In this document: piece by piece, positions 9,143-16,946 of the stretch
Layout of the letters: every line of letters starts with the position of its first letter
How positions within the stretch are numbered: the first letter of the stretch is position 1
Assembly: GCF_003594875.1 (NCBI RefSeq)
Contig: NZ_QZEY01000004.1
Location: 372,001 to 436,000 of the forward strand
DNA from: Bailinhaonella thermotolerans
GTDB lineage: Bacteria > Actinomycetota > Actinomycetes > Streptosporangiales > Streptosporangiaceae
Length of the DNA: 64,000 nucleotides
Reading direction: 5' to 3'
Made by a program: the position numbers and the translations under genes
The notes under the pieces: model-generated
The model's database searches: none
What the model saw: only the letters and a program-made list of their open reading frames with translations
What the model was told of the DNA's origin: nothing

Positions 9143-9210
9143 ACCCGGCGCCGGCGGGGGCCAGACGGGGGGCAGACGGGGATCATCAGACGAGGATCAT
9201 CAGGCGGGGA

Positions 9211-11328
9211 TCAGAGGAGGCCGCCGATCGTCAGGAAGCGCTCGACGACGACGGCGATGGCGGCGGCGAAGAGGACCGCGGCGAGGACGACCACGCGGCG
9301 GCGCACGGGGCGGGCGAGCACGCGGCGGACCTCGATCGCGCCCAGGACCAGGACGAGGAGCGCGAGGGCGGTCAGGCCGTACGGCGTCCAGCGCGTGGTG
9401 GGGGTGGTGACGGAGTTGTCCGGGGGCGGAGGGACCGGGCCCGGGGGCGGCCGGCGCATCGTGTAGATCGCGGCGTCGCGGTTCTCGAACGCGACGGCGA
9501 GCTCGGGGGACGCGGACAGGACGGCGCGGATGTCGCGGCCCCAGGTGGGCGCGTAGCCGTGGGCGAGCTCCAGGTACGCCTCCTGGCTGCGCGTCGTCAG
9601 CAGGTAGGAGTTGGGGCCCAGCTCGCGCAGCCGCTCCACGAGCGGGGCGATCTGGCTCGGATCGCGCGGGGCCTGGAAGGGGCGGTAGTCCACGAGCTCG
9701 ATGTCGCGGGAGCGGATGGGGATGCTCGCCGCCTCCTCGCCCGCGACCGGCGAGAGCACCGCGACGCGGGCGCTGGGCAGGTCGTTCGCGTAGATGAACT
9801 CCAGCGCCGCGGCCTCGTCATCGGTGACCAGCTCGAACTTCTCGTTGCCGTACCGGGCCACGAAGAACGCCAGCGTCAGCGCCGACACGCACGCGAGCGC
9901 CAGGCCGACCGCCACCGGGTTCCGCCGCGGCCGCCCCGCGCGGGGCGCGGCCCCGGGCGTGCCGGGGAAGAACGCATACGCGGCGAGCAGGCAGGCCCCG
10001 GGCAGCGCGAACAGGTACACCCGCAGCCCGATCTCGCCGCCGTAGCTCTGGAGCGCGACCGCGATCGCCGGCACGCACATGAGCACCAGGGCCGTCCGGT
10101 CGAGCACGCGCCGCCGCAGCCGCCGGACCAGGCCCGCGAACGCCAGCAGCGCGACGGCCGCGCAGATGCCCAGCCGGATCCGCAGCACGGTCACGTGCTC
10201 GGGGCTGCTCCCCGCGATGCGCCCCCCGGTGCTCTCCGCCAGGGTCCGGCCGAGCCGCCCGATCCCGCCGAACAGCGTGTCCAGGTGCCCGGACCAGAAC
10301 GGCGTGGCGGCGTACGACACCCAGGCGACCACGATCACGCCGAGCAGGAACGGCAGCGCCAGGCTCAGCGTGGTCCGCCGCACCAGGATCAGCCCGGTCA
10401 GCGCCCCCAGCATCATGAACGGCGTGATCTGGTGGGAGACCGTCGCCGTGACGAACACCGCGACCAGCAGCGCGAGCAGGAGCACCCGCTCCCGGGCCGG
10501 GACGGGCGCCGGCTCCAGCTCCCCGGGCGTCATCCGCTGCCCCCTGCGCCCTCCCGTCAGCCGCGCGAACCAGGCGACGACGATCGCCGCGAACGCCAGG
10601 TACAGCAGGTACGTCAGGCCCTGCGGCGAGAAGTAGTCCTGCCCGACCCACTGGGCCACCACGAACAGCAGCGCCGCCAGCCACTTCGCCCGGGGGTCCG
10701 CCCGCATCACGCGCAGCAGCAGGAGCAGCGGCACCAGGTAGAGCAGGTTGGACACCAGCGGCGTCCACGTCAGGATCGGCCCCAGGTCCTCGACCCCGAG
10801 CGCGCGGGTCACGAACGCCGCCGCCGCGAAGAACCCCGGCCAGCTGAAACGGGCATCGAAGCCGGGCAGCGCCTCCCCGGTGCGCCCGATGTAGTCCACG
10901 AACCCGCCGATCAGCCACGCCGTCGGGAACCGCGGGTGCCGCTCGACCAGCGCCGCCGCGCCGTGCAGGCAGATCGTGATCGCCACCAGCTCGGAGAGCA
11001 GCAGCGCCCGCCGGTGCCGCCGCTGCGCGAGCGTCACGAAGAACGCCCCCACCAGCATGAACAACCCGATGAACGCGGCGGCGGGGAGCGCGCTGATCAG
11101 CCCGAGCCCGCCGATGCGGTAGAGGTCCACCCCGGCGTACGGCCCGGCCTTGAGCAGCAGCGCCTCGACGTAGAGCACGAAGCCCTCGGCGGCGATCACC
11201 GGCGGCAGCCAGAACGCCATCTGCCGCCGCAGCCGGGGAGTGCCGTACAGGGTGGCGGGCGGGCGCGGGGTCACGGCCGCGATCGTCGCCGTCTCCTCGT
11301 CCGCTCCGCCGCGGGTCATACCACTCAT
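9211..11328 (-). CDS. large polytopic membrane protein of polysaccharide operon
   Basis: A 705-residue integral membrane protein with about 12 or more helices. An outer soluble domain (roughly residues 500-620, containing RSRDIELVDYRPF and TTRSQEAYLELAHGY) follows, then one last helix pair at the C-terminus. The layout resembles GT-C-type glycosyltransferases and actinobacterial membrane proteins found beside flippases, but I see no clear catalytic signature, so no reaction is assigned. The ATG at 11328 overlaps the flippase stop by one base (TGATG). It is the last gene of the leftward operon and converges with the GH39-like gene, with only 68 bases between them. Confidence 0.8.
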   Translation of the reverse strand: MSGMTRGGADEETATIAAVTPRPPATLYGTPRLRRQMAFWLPPVIAAEGFVLYVEALLLKAGPYAGVDLYRIGGLGLISALPAAAFIGLFMLVGAFFVTLAQRRHRRALLLSELVAITICLHGAAALVERHPRFPTAWLIGGFVDYIGRTGEALPGFDARFSWPGFFAAAAFVTRALGVEDLGPILTWTPLVSNLLYLVPLLLLLRVMRADPRAKWLAALLFVVAQWVGQDYFSPQGLTYLLYLAFAAIVVAWFARLTGGRRGQRMTPGELEPAPVPARERVLLLALLVAVFVTATVSHQITPFMMLGALTGLILVRRTTLSLALPFLLGVIVVAWVSYAATPFWSGHLDTLFGGIGRLGRTLAESTGGRIAGSSPEHVTVLRIRLGICAAVALLAFAGLVRRLRRRVLDRTALVLMCVPAIAVALQSYGGEIGLRVYLFALPGACLLAAYAFFPGTPGAAPRAGRPRRNPVAVGLALACVSALTLAFFVARYGNEKFELVTDDEAAALEFIYANDLPSARVAVLSPVAGEEAASIPIRSRDIELVDYRPFQAPRDPSQIAPLVERLRELGPNSYLLTTRSQEAYLELAHGYAPTWGRDIRAVLSASPELAVAFENRDAAIYTMRRPPPGPVPPPPDNSVTTPTTRWTPYGLTALALLVLVLGAIEVRRVLARPVRRRVVVLAAVLFAAAIAVVVERFLTIGGLL

Positions 11329-12632
11329 CATGCGGCCTGGGCGCCCTCCCCGGGGAGCCCCGATCTCGCCGGGGGGCGCAGCGTCCCCCGCAGCCCCGGG
11401 AACACCACCAGCGCCACGGCGGCCTGGCTCACGAGCAGCGCCACCCCCGCCCCGGTGATGCCCGCGACCGGCAGCAGCGCCAGCGTCGAGCCGATCACGA
11501 GCACGCTCATCAGCGCCTGGACCAGCCAGATCCGCCGCGCCCTGCTCTGCGCCCGCAGCGCCCCGAGGTACAGCTCGACCAGCGCCCTGGGCAGCGTGGC
11601 CAGTGCCATCAGCCGCAGCAGCGCGCTCGCGTTGTCGGTGTACGCCGTGCCGTACACGCTCAGGACGAACGGGGCGAACAGGGCGAGCACCGCGACCACC
11701 GGCAGGAGGATCGCCATGATCCGGGTCAGCGCGCGGCGCAGGTTGGCCGCCAGCGTGGTCCGGTCGAAGGCGCCCTCCACGGTCAGCGAGGTGGCCATGT
11801 TCAGCGAGAGCATGTCGAGCATGCCGCACAGCACGACGACGCTGTTGTAGTAGGCGTACGTCTCGGACGGGATGCGCGTGGCGACGATCACCGGGAGCAG
11901 GTAGACGATCGCCAGGTTGAACATGGTGCCCAGGTAGTCCCCGGCGAGGAACCGCCCGACGCGGCGCGCCGGGGGCGGCGGGACCCCGGCGGTCTCCCGG
12001 ACGTGCCGGGGCACCAGGCGCGTGAAGATCAGCAGGTTCACCGGCACCAGCGCGACCGCCGTGGGGATCACCCAGGACAGGAAGACGCCGTCGCGGGGCG
12101 CGGCCGACGCCAGCGCCACCAGCAGCGCGATCTTGGCCAGGCCGAACGCGACGCTGCCGACCGGCACCCAGTACGCCCGCCGCAGCCCGGCCAGCACCAC
12201 GTCCTGGAGCGTGAACACGCACCACACCACCGCGGCCGCGAGGAACCACGCCGGGTCGATCCCCGAGTAGCTCGGCCCCCACATCGGCAGCGTCAGCAGG
12301 AACCCGATCGTCAGCAGCACGGCCGCCGCGGACCCCGCCAGGTAGATCGCCCAGATGAACCGGCCGGTCGCGCGGCCGCTCTCGGGGATGAACCGGACCA
12401 GCGAGCCCACGAACCCGAACGAGGTGAGCCCGGCCAGCAGCCGCATCGCCGCGATCAGCGCCGCGCCCCGCCCGGCGTCCTCCGGGCTGTAGAGCCGCGC
12501 CATCAGCACCCAGTACGCCAGCCCGAGGACGGCCGTGATCCCGGTGCCGGCCATCAGGGAGTACGCGTTCCGCAGCAGCGGCCGGCCGAGGTCGCCGGGC
12601 AGGGCTGCGGTTCTGCGGCGGGGGAGGATCAT
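11328..12632 (-). CDS. polysaccharide flippase (Wzx/MOP-type)
   Basis: Lipid-linked oligosaccharide or polysaccharide flippase of the MATE/MOP superfamily. It has 434 residues, about 12-14 hydrophobic helices and a typical N-terminal LLRNAYSLMAGTGITAVLG segment. It would turn undecaprenyl-linked repeat units across the plasma membrane. The start overlaps the stop of the deacetylase gene by four bases (ATGA), and its own stop overlaps the next gene, so the operon is tightly coupled. The family assignment is firm, the substrate unknown. Confidence 0.88.
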   Translation of the reverse strand: MILPRRRTAALPGDLGRPLLRNAYSLMAGTGITAVLGLAYWVLMARLYSPEDAGRGAALIAAMRLLAGLTSFGFVGSLVRFIPESGRATGRFIWAIYLAGSAAAVLLTIGFLLTLPMWGPSYSGIDPAWFLAAAVVWCVFTLQDVVLAGLRRAYWVPVGSVAFGLAKIALLVALASAAPRDGVFLSWVIPTAVALVPVNLLIFTRLVPRHVRETAGVPPPPARRVGRFLAGDYLGTMFNLAIVYLLPVIVATRIPSETYAYYNSVVVLCGMLDMLSLNMATSLTVEGAFDRTTLAANLRRALTRIMAILLPVVAVLALFAPFVLSVYGTAYTDNASALLRLMALATLPRALVELYLGALRAQSRARRIWLVQALMSVLVIGSTLALLPVAGITGAGVALLVSQAAVALVVFPGLRGTLRPPARSGLPGEGAQAA

Positions 12633-13420
12633 ACGCGCCCCAGCGCGCGGCGCACGCCGTACCGGGTGCGGCGGACGACCGCGTAGCCCTTGGTCAGGAC
12701 GCGCTCGCGCAGGTAGATCAGCGGGATCCCGGAGCCCGCGACGACCCGCGCGAACGCGGCGTTCGAGGTGGCGCGGCCGACCGTGAGCCGGGGCAGCGCG
12801 AGCACGTCGTCCAGGTCGCCGACCAGGCGGTTGGCCACCGCGCAGGCGGACCAGTACCCCGCCCGGCGGGCCTCGCGGCGGACCCGGCGGCTGGAGTAGC
12901 CGTACGGGTAGGCCATGCTCGCGACCGGCCGGTCCAGGCCGTCCTCCAGCAGGCCCCGGCAGCGCCGCAGCTCGTCCCGCAGGTCCCCGTCAGCGAGCTG
13001 GTCGAGCTGGGGGTGGCTGTGGCTGTGCCCCCCGATCTCGATCCCGGCCGCGGCCAGTTCCCGCGTCTGCCCCCAGGTCAGCATCGTCCCCGGCGCCCGC
13101 CGGCCCCGGTCGCCGACCCAGCCGGTCGTGACGTACACGGTCGCGGTCAGGCCGAGCCGGTCCAGCACGGGCAGCGCGTGCTCGTGGACGTCGGCGAACC
13201 CGTCGTCGAAGGTGATCACGACCGGGTCCGGCGGCAGCGCGCCCCCGGTGCCGTGCAGCGCCGCCACCAGCCGGGACACGGTCACCGCGTGGTGCCCCCG
13301 CTCGCGCAGCAGCTCCATCTGCCGGGCGAACCGCGCGGGCCCCACGGCCAGGGGCGCGATCTCCGGCGACGGGTCGTCCGTCACCGCGTGGTACATCAGG
13401 ATCGGCACGGGAGGGATCAC
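12629..13420 (-). CDS. polysaccharide deacetylase (NodB domain)
   Basis: Carbohydrate esterase family 4 enzyme, which removes N- or O-acetyl groups from surface glycans or peptidoglycan. Motif 1 TFDDGF, motif 2 HSHSHPQL and motif 3 AYPYGYSS are all present, with the metal-binding Asp and two His conserved. The GTG start at 13420 follows GGAGGG and overlaps the stop of the GT2 gene as GTGA. There is no signal peptide, so it may act on lipid-linked precursors on the inside, or export may depend on a segment I do not recognise. It is 263 residues long. Confidence 0.9.
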   Translation of the reverse strand: MIPPVPILMYHAVTDDPSPEIAPLAVGPARFARQMELLRERGHHAVTVSRLVAALHGTGGALPPDPVVITFDDGFADVHEHALPVLDRLGLTATVYVTTGWVGDRGRRAPGTMLTWGQTRELAAAGIEIGGHSHSHPQLDQLADGDLRDELRRCRGLLEDGLDRPVASMAYPYGYSSRRVRREARRAGYWSACAVANRLVGDLDDVLALPRLTVGRATSNAAFARVVAGSGIPLIYLRERVLTKGYAVVRRTRYGVRRALGRV

Positions 13421-14340
13421 GGCACCCTCCGGCGCATCGCCCCCGCGGCGTACCCCGCGGCGGTCAGGCCGAGCCCGACCACGATCGCGCCGGCCCGGGA
13501 CGCGCCCGCCGGGCGTCCCCGCGCGAGGTCGCGGAGCCCGGCCGCGACCCCCCGGGGCAGCGCCCGCAGCGCGTGCGCCCGCTCGCTGGACAGCCCGTCG
13601 CGCCCGCCCACGCTCGCCGTGACCAGCGCCTTCGACAGCCCCTCGGCGTAGCAGCGGGACCGGAAGTAGGCGAAGCGCGCCCGCGCGGCCGGGACCTTGT
13701 GCCAGATCACCGCGCGGTCGTCGAACAGCAGCACCGACTCCGGGGACCGCTGCCGCAGCCGGATGCAGAACTCGGTCTCCTCGCACCCCAGCGGCCGCCG
13801 GTCGCGGCCCCGCCCGATGTGGCTCGCGAACCCGCCCGCCACCTCGAACGCCTCGCGGCGGAAGGAGGCGTTGCCGCCCATCAGGTTCCGCACCGGGGCG
13901 CGCCCCTCCGGCATGCCCCGGTACGTGCAGCCCACCACCCAGTCGAACTCCTCGGGGAACCACGCGGGCCGCTCCCCGGGCCACAGCGGGCGCGTCAGCC
14001 CGCCGACCCCCGCGACCCGCGGCCCGTCGTACCCGGCGGCCAGGTGCGCCAGCCAGCCGGGCTCGGCGACCGCGTCGTCGTCGAGGAAGGCCACCACGTC
14101 CCCGCGCGCCGCCGCGACCCCGGTGTTCTTGCCCCCGGACAGCCCGCGCGCCCCGGCGTTCTCGATCACCACGCAGTCCGCGAGCGACTCCTTGAGCCGC
14201 CGGTGGAGCCCCGGGTTGTGGTCCACCACCACGATGATCTCGTACGGCTCGCGCCGCTGCCGCCGCACCGAGTCCACGGCGGCGTGCACGTCGTCCCAGC
14301 GCTCATCGGTGTAGGCGCAGATGACGGTGCTGATCCTCAC
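13417..14340 (-). CDS. family 2 glycosyltransferase
   Basis: GT-A fold inverting glycosyltransferase. The N-terminal nucleotide-sugar site ISTVICAYTDERWDD comes first, then the metal-binding motif AFLDDDAVAEPGWL, then GGNASFRREAF and CEETEFCIRLRQ, as in rhamnosyl/galactosyl transferase-like GT2 proteins. The C-terminus has one hydrophobic segment. It starts with GTG at 14340, overlapping the previous stop as GTGA. It would add a sugar to the polymer made by this operon; donor and acceptor are unknown. Confidence 0.9.
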   Translation of the reverse strand: MRISTVICAYTDERWDDVHAAVDSVRRQRREPYEIIVVVDHNPGLHRRLKESLADCVVIENAGARGLSGGKNTGVAAARGDVVAFLDDDAVAEPGWLAHLAAGYDGPRVAGVGGLTRPLWPGERPAWFPEEFDWVVGCTYRGMPEGRAPVRNLMGGNASFRREAFEVAGGFASHIGRGRDRRPLGCEETEFCIRLRQRSPESVLLFDDRAVIWHKVPAARARFAYFRSRCYAEGLSKALVTASVGGRDGLSSERAHALRALPRGVAAGLRDLARGRPAGASRAGAIVVGLGLTAAGYAAGAMRRRVP

Positions 14341-15197
14341 GCCGCCCCCTGGTCGGCGGCGGGGGAGCGGGCGGGAGCCGTACGGCCGGAGGGCCGGCGC
14401 TGGCGCTCGCGGAAGATGACCTTCAGGATGCGCCAGCCGTCGCGGAACGCGCGCAGGTTGCTGGTGCCGTGGATGCGGCTCCGCTCGTGGCTGGGGATCT
14501 CCTGGATGCGCAGGCCCGCGAGCGCGGCGCGGATGTTCATCAGCGTCTCGATCTCGAAGCCGGGGCAGTCCAGGTCCAGCACGTCCAGGTGACGCGCCCA
14601 GAAGGCGTTGTAGCCGTAGCACAGGTCGGTGAAGCGGGTCCCGAACAGCCGGTTCACGATCATGTGCAGGACGCGGTTGCCGAGACGGCGCACGAACGTG
14701 ATGTCGTCGCTGCCGCCGCCGTTGGCGAACCGGGAGCCCTTGGCGTAGTCGGCGCCCGCGACGAGCGCGCTGACGAACGCCACGATCTCCCCGCCGTCGG
14801 TGGACCCGTCGGCGTCGATCATCACGATGATGTCGGACGTGCACGCCTGGAACCCGGCCACGAGGGCGTCGCCCTTGCCCCGGCCGGACTGCACCACGAT
14901 CCGCAGGTCCGGGCGGAGCCGCTGGGCCACGGCCACGGTCTCGTCGGTGGAACGGCCGTCCACCAGGACCACCTCGTGGATCCAGGACGGCAGCGTGGCG
15001 AACACGTGGGGCAGGTTCTGCGCCTCGTTCAGCGCGGGGATCACCACGCTCACGCTCGGCGCGATGGCCAGCGCCGGCGTCACGGGCACGAAACCGCGGG
15101 GGCCGGGGACGGCCTCGGAGCCGTTCGCCGCGGCGTACGCCGCCTGCGGGCCATGCGGAATCGGTATGAGATGTCTGTCGTTGCGTGAGGGGCTCAT
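14337..15197 (-). CDS. family 2 glycosyltransferase (dolichol-phosphate-mannose-synthase-like)
   Basis: GT2 enzyme of the polyprenyl-phosphate sugar synthase type (DPM1/GPGS-like). Motifs are VSVVIPALNEAQNLPHVF, VLVDGRSTDET, IVMIDADGSTDG (metal site) and the C-terminal ERSRIHGTSNLRAFRDG, typical for this group. It likely links a sugar to a polyprenyl phosphate on the cytoplasmic face. The start ATG at 15197 has GGAAGG upstream. A gap of 126 bases separates it from the FemAB-like gene. The gap holds an AT-richer patch (ggtatacgtatg) that could be an internal promoter. Confidence 0.9.
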   Translation of the reverse strand: MSPSRNDRHLIPIPHGPQAAYAAANGSEAVPGPRGFVPVTPALAIAPSVSVVIPALNEAQNLPHVFATLPSWIHEVVLVDGRSTDETVAVAQRLRPDLRIVVQSGRGKGDALVAGFQACTSDIIVMIDADGSTDGGEIVAFVSALVAGADYAKGSRFANGGGSDDITFVRRLGNRVLHMIVNRLFGTRFTDLCYGYNAFWARHLDVLDLDCPGFEIETLMNIRAALAGLRIQEIPSHERSRIHGTSNLRAFRDGWRILKVIFRERQRRPSGRTAPARSPAADQGAA

Positions 15198-15323
15198 GGG
15201 TTGGGTCCTTCCGGACGGGCCTGGAAGCTCCTGGTAAACGGCTTATGGCCCGGTTCGCGAGGGCACCGCGTCCGGGTGAGTGCGCGACTGGCGCTGGGGA
15301 CGAGCCGAAGAGGTATACGTATG

Positions 15324-16418
15324 TCAGCCGAAGCCGGTTCTGCGCGCGGCGACCGTCGTCCGCAGCCTGCCGTACGTCTTGAGGACGCGGTCGGCCCGGC
15401 GGTACAGGCCCGGGTTGGCGAGGACGAGGTCCCGCACGCGGTGCGCCGGGGCGCTCCCCACCCAGTGCAGGCCGGCCGAGAGCGACGAGCGCGCCACCCG
15501 TCCCTCGGCCACGAGCCGCTCGCCGTTCTTCAGCCAGTCCTTGTACCGCTTGCCGCCGATGACGCCCATCTCGACGTGGCGCACGCCGGCCGCCGCGGCG
15601 GCCTCGGCCATCCGCAGATGGTGGAGCATGCCCGGGGAGTACCGGGAGAAGCCCGGGTCGTACGCGGGGAACCACCCCACGACCGTGTTCCCGAGCCGCA
15701 GCGCCACGTCCCCGGCGACCGGGCGGCCCCCGGCGTACAGCGTGGTCACGACGGTGAGGCCGGAGGCGTGGAGGTCCTCCACGAGCCCGGTGATCCACGG
15801 CTGGGCGAACCGGTCGAAGCGGCCGGTCCTGCGGTACTGGTCGGACTTCCACGCCATGAGCCGCCGGAGCGCCTCGTGGTCGGTCGCCGCCCAGGTGAAC
15901 GTGAGCTCCCCGTGGTCCCGCGCCAGCTTGCGCCGCTTGTACATCGCCGTCCGGTAGAAGGCGGGGGAGCGCCCGCGCAGCCCGGCCAGGTAGGCGTCGA
16001 ACCCCTCGCCGAGGTCCATGTACGCCGAGGGGATCAGGCGGGCGGCGTGCGCGGCGAACGGCCGCTGGTCGGCGGGCACCCGGTCGAACCGCCACACCTG
16101 CACCCGGCACGGCCGCAGCAGGTCCCGGGCGTCCAGGTCCAGCCCGGGGGCGTACACCATGCCCTGGAAGTCGGTCAGGCCCATCCCGGCGGGCCGGCCG
16201 ACGCCGAGCGGGCGGCGTTCGTAGGGGAAGAAACCGGCGACGCCGGTCGCGTCCTCGATGACCGCGACCCGCACGTCGTCGCGGTGGCGGCCCAGGGCCA
16301 GCGTGAACTCCGGGGCCAGCAGCGGATTGGCGGCGGTGGGCGCGGCCCGTTGCAGGGCCCGCCACCGGTCGAGCTCGGCGTCGCCGAGGTCCCCCGGTCG
16401 TACGACGTGGACTTTCAC
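15324..16418 (-). CDS. FemAB/GNAT-like acyltransferase (BcsL-type)
   Basis: Acyltransferase of the GNAT superfamily related to FemAB and to the proteins annotated as involved in cellulose biosynthesis. It has 364 residues in two GNAT-like halves, with FYRTAMYKRRKLARDHG in the middle and GVIGGKRYKDWLKNGER near the end, a pattern of the Acetyltransf_6 family. It probably acylates a sugar or attaches an amino-acid-like group to the surface polymer. The start overlaps the end of the small membrane protein gene by four bases. It belongs to the same leftward operon. Confidence 0.82.
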   Translation of the reverse strand: MKVHVVRPGDLGDAELDRWRALQRAAPTAANPLLAPEFTLALGRHRDDVRVAVIEDATGVAGFFPYERRPLGVGRPAGMGLTDFQGMVYAPGLDLDARDLLRPCRVQVWRFDRVPADQRPFAAHAARLIPSAYMDLGEGFDAYLAGLRGRSPAFYRTAMYKRRKLARDHGELTFTWAATDHEALRRLMAWKSDQYRRTGRFDRFAQPWITGLVEDLHASGLTVVTTLYAGGRPVAGDVALRLGNTVVGWFPAYDPGFSRYSPGMLHHLRMAEAAAAAGVRHVEMGVIGGKRYKDWLKNGERLVAEGRVARSSLSAGLHWVGSAPAHRVRDLVLANPGLYRRADRVLKTYGRLRTTVAARRTGFG

Positions 16419-16798
16419 CTTTCCGGTCCCCCTTTGGACGGTTCGGCCGGTTCCGGTCGCGGGAGCGCCAGGCGGAGCAGGAGAAGCCCTCCGCTGACCA
16501 CGGCCACCGCGGCAACCCCGTTACGCGGCGACCAGGCCCCCATCATCAGCATGAGCTGCGCGACCAGGATGTTCACGACGATCGCCGAGGTCAGCCCCAC
16601 CACGACCCGCGATAGAACGGTCCAACCAGGCAGGAGTCCCGCGGCCGCCGCACCCGGGGCGGCGGCGAGGAACACCAGCGTCAGGAGCGGACGCGCCGCG
16701 GTCTCGAATCCCGCCAGGGTGAGCACGGCGCCCGCGCCGCCCGCCACGAGCACCGCTGCGTAGAGCGCGTGCCGGGGGCGGGTCAGGAGGTGCGTCAT
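16415..16798 (-). CDS. small four-helix membrane protein
   Basis: First gene of the polysaccharide operon. The 127 residues give three or four hydrophobic helices and a Pro/Glu-rich basic tail. I do not recognise a family. The ATG at 16798 with GGAG upstream is preferred; a TTG at 16816 would add six residues. The position, directly downstream of the ECF-like and sigma-70-like promoters, suggests a role in assembly or anchoring of the polymer machinery, but this is context only. Confidence 0.7.
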   Translation of the reverse strand: MTHLLTRPRHALYAAVLVAGGAGAVLTLAGFETAARPLLTLVFLAAAPGAAAAGLLPGWTVLSRVVVGLTSAIVVNILVAQLMLMMGAWSPRNGVAAVAVVSGGLLLLRLALPRPEPAEPSKGGPER

Positions 16799-16846
16799 CC
16801 CGGGCTCCAGGGTCAAGGAGCGAAGATGGTGAATCGTCGCACTTCA

Positions 16847-16875
16847 TATGAACAATGGCGTCAATAGCCAGTCAA
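16847..16875 (-). promoter_or_regulatory. sigma-70-like promoter of polysaccharide operon
   Basis: On the minus strand TTGACT (16875-16870), a 17-base spacer and TTCATA (16852-16847) lie about 50 bases before the first gene. The stretch is clearly richer in A/T than its surroundings. Predicted from sequence only. Confidence 0.45.
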
Positions 16876-16879
16876 TGCC

Positions 16880-16908
16880 GACGTTTGTCGGGCCGCCGGG
16901 GTTTACCT
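16880..16908 (-). promoter_or_regulatory. ECF-type promoter before polysaccharide operon
   Basis: On the minus strand AGGTAAACC is followed by 16 bases and CGTC, an arrangement typical for ECF sigma factors. The same arrangement (AGGTGAACC, 16 bases, CGTC) precedes the sigma/anti-sigma fusion gene itself. This suggests that the fusion sigma controls both. Confidence 0.55.
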
Positions 16909-16946
16909 GATCGCGACAGTGGGACCGATGTGTTAGGGAAGCCGGG

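Noticed and set aside
8206-11850. Very long open frame of over 1200 codons on the plus strand
   Set aside because: It runs antisense to the membrane protein and flippase genes, is made of Arg/Pro/Gln/His-rich sequence and has no domain; high GC keeps stop codons rare.
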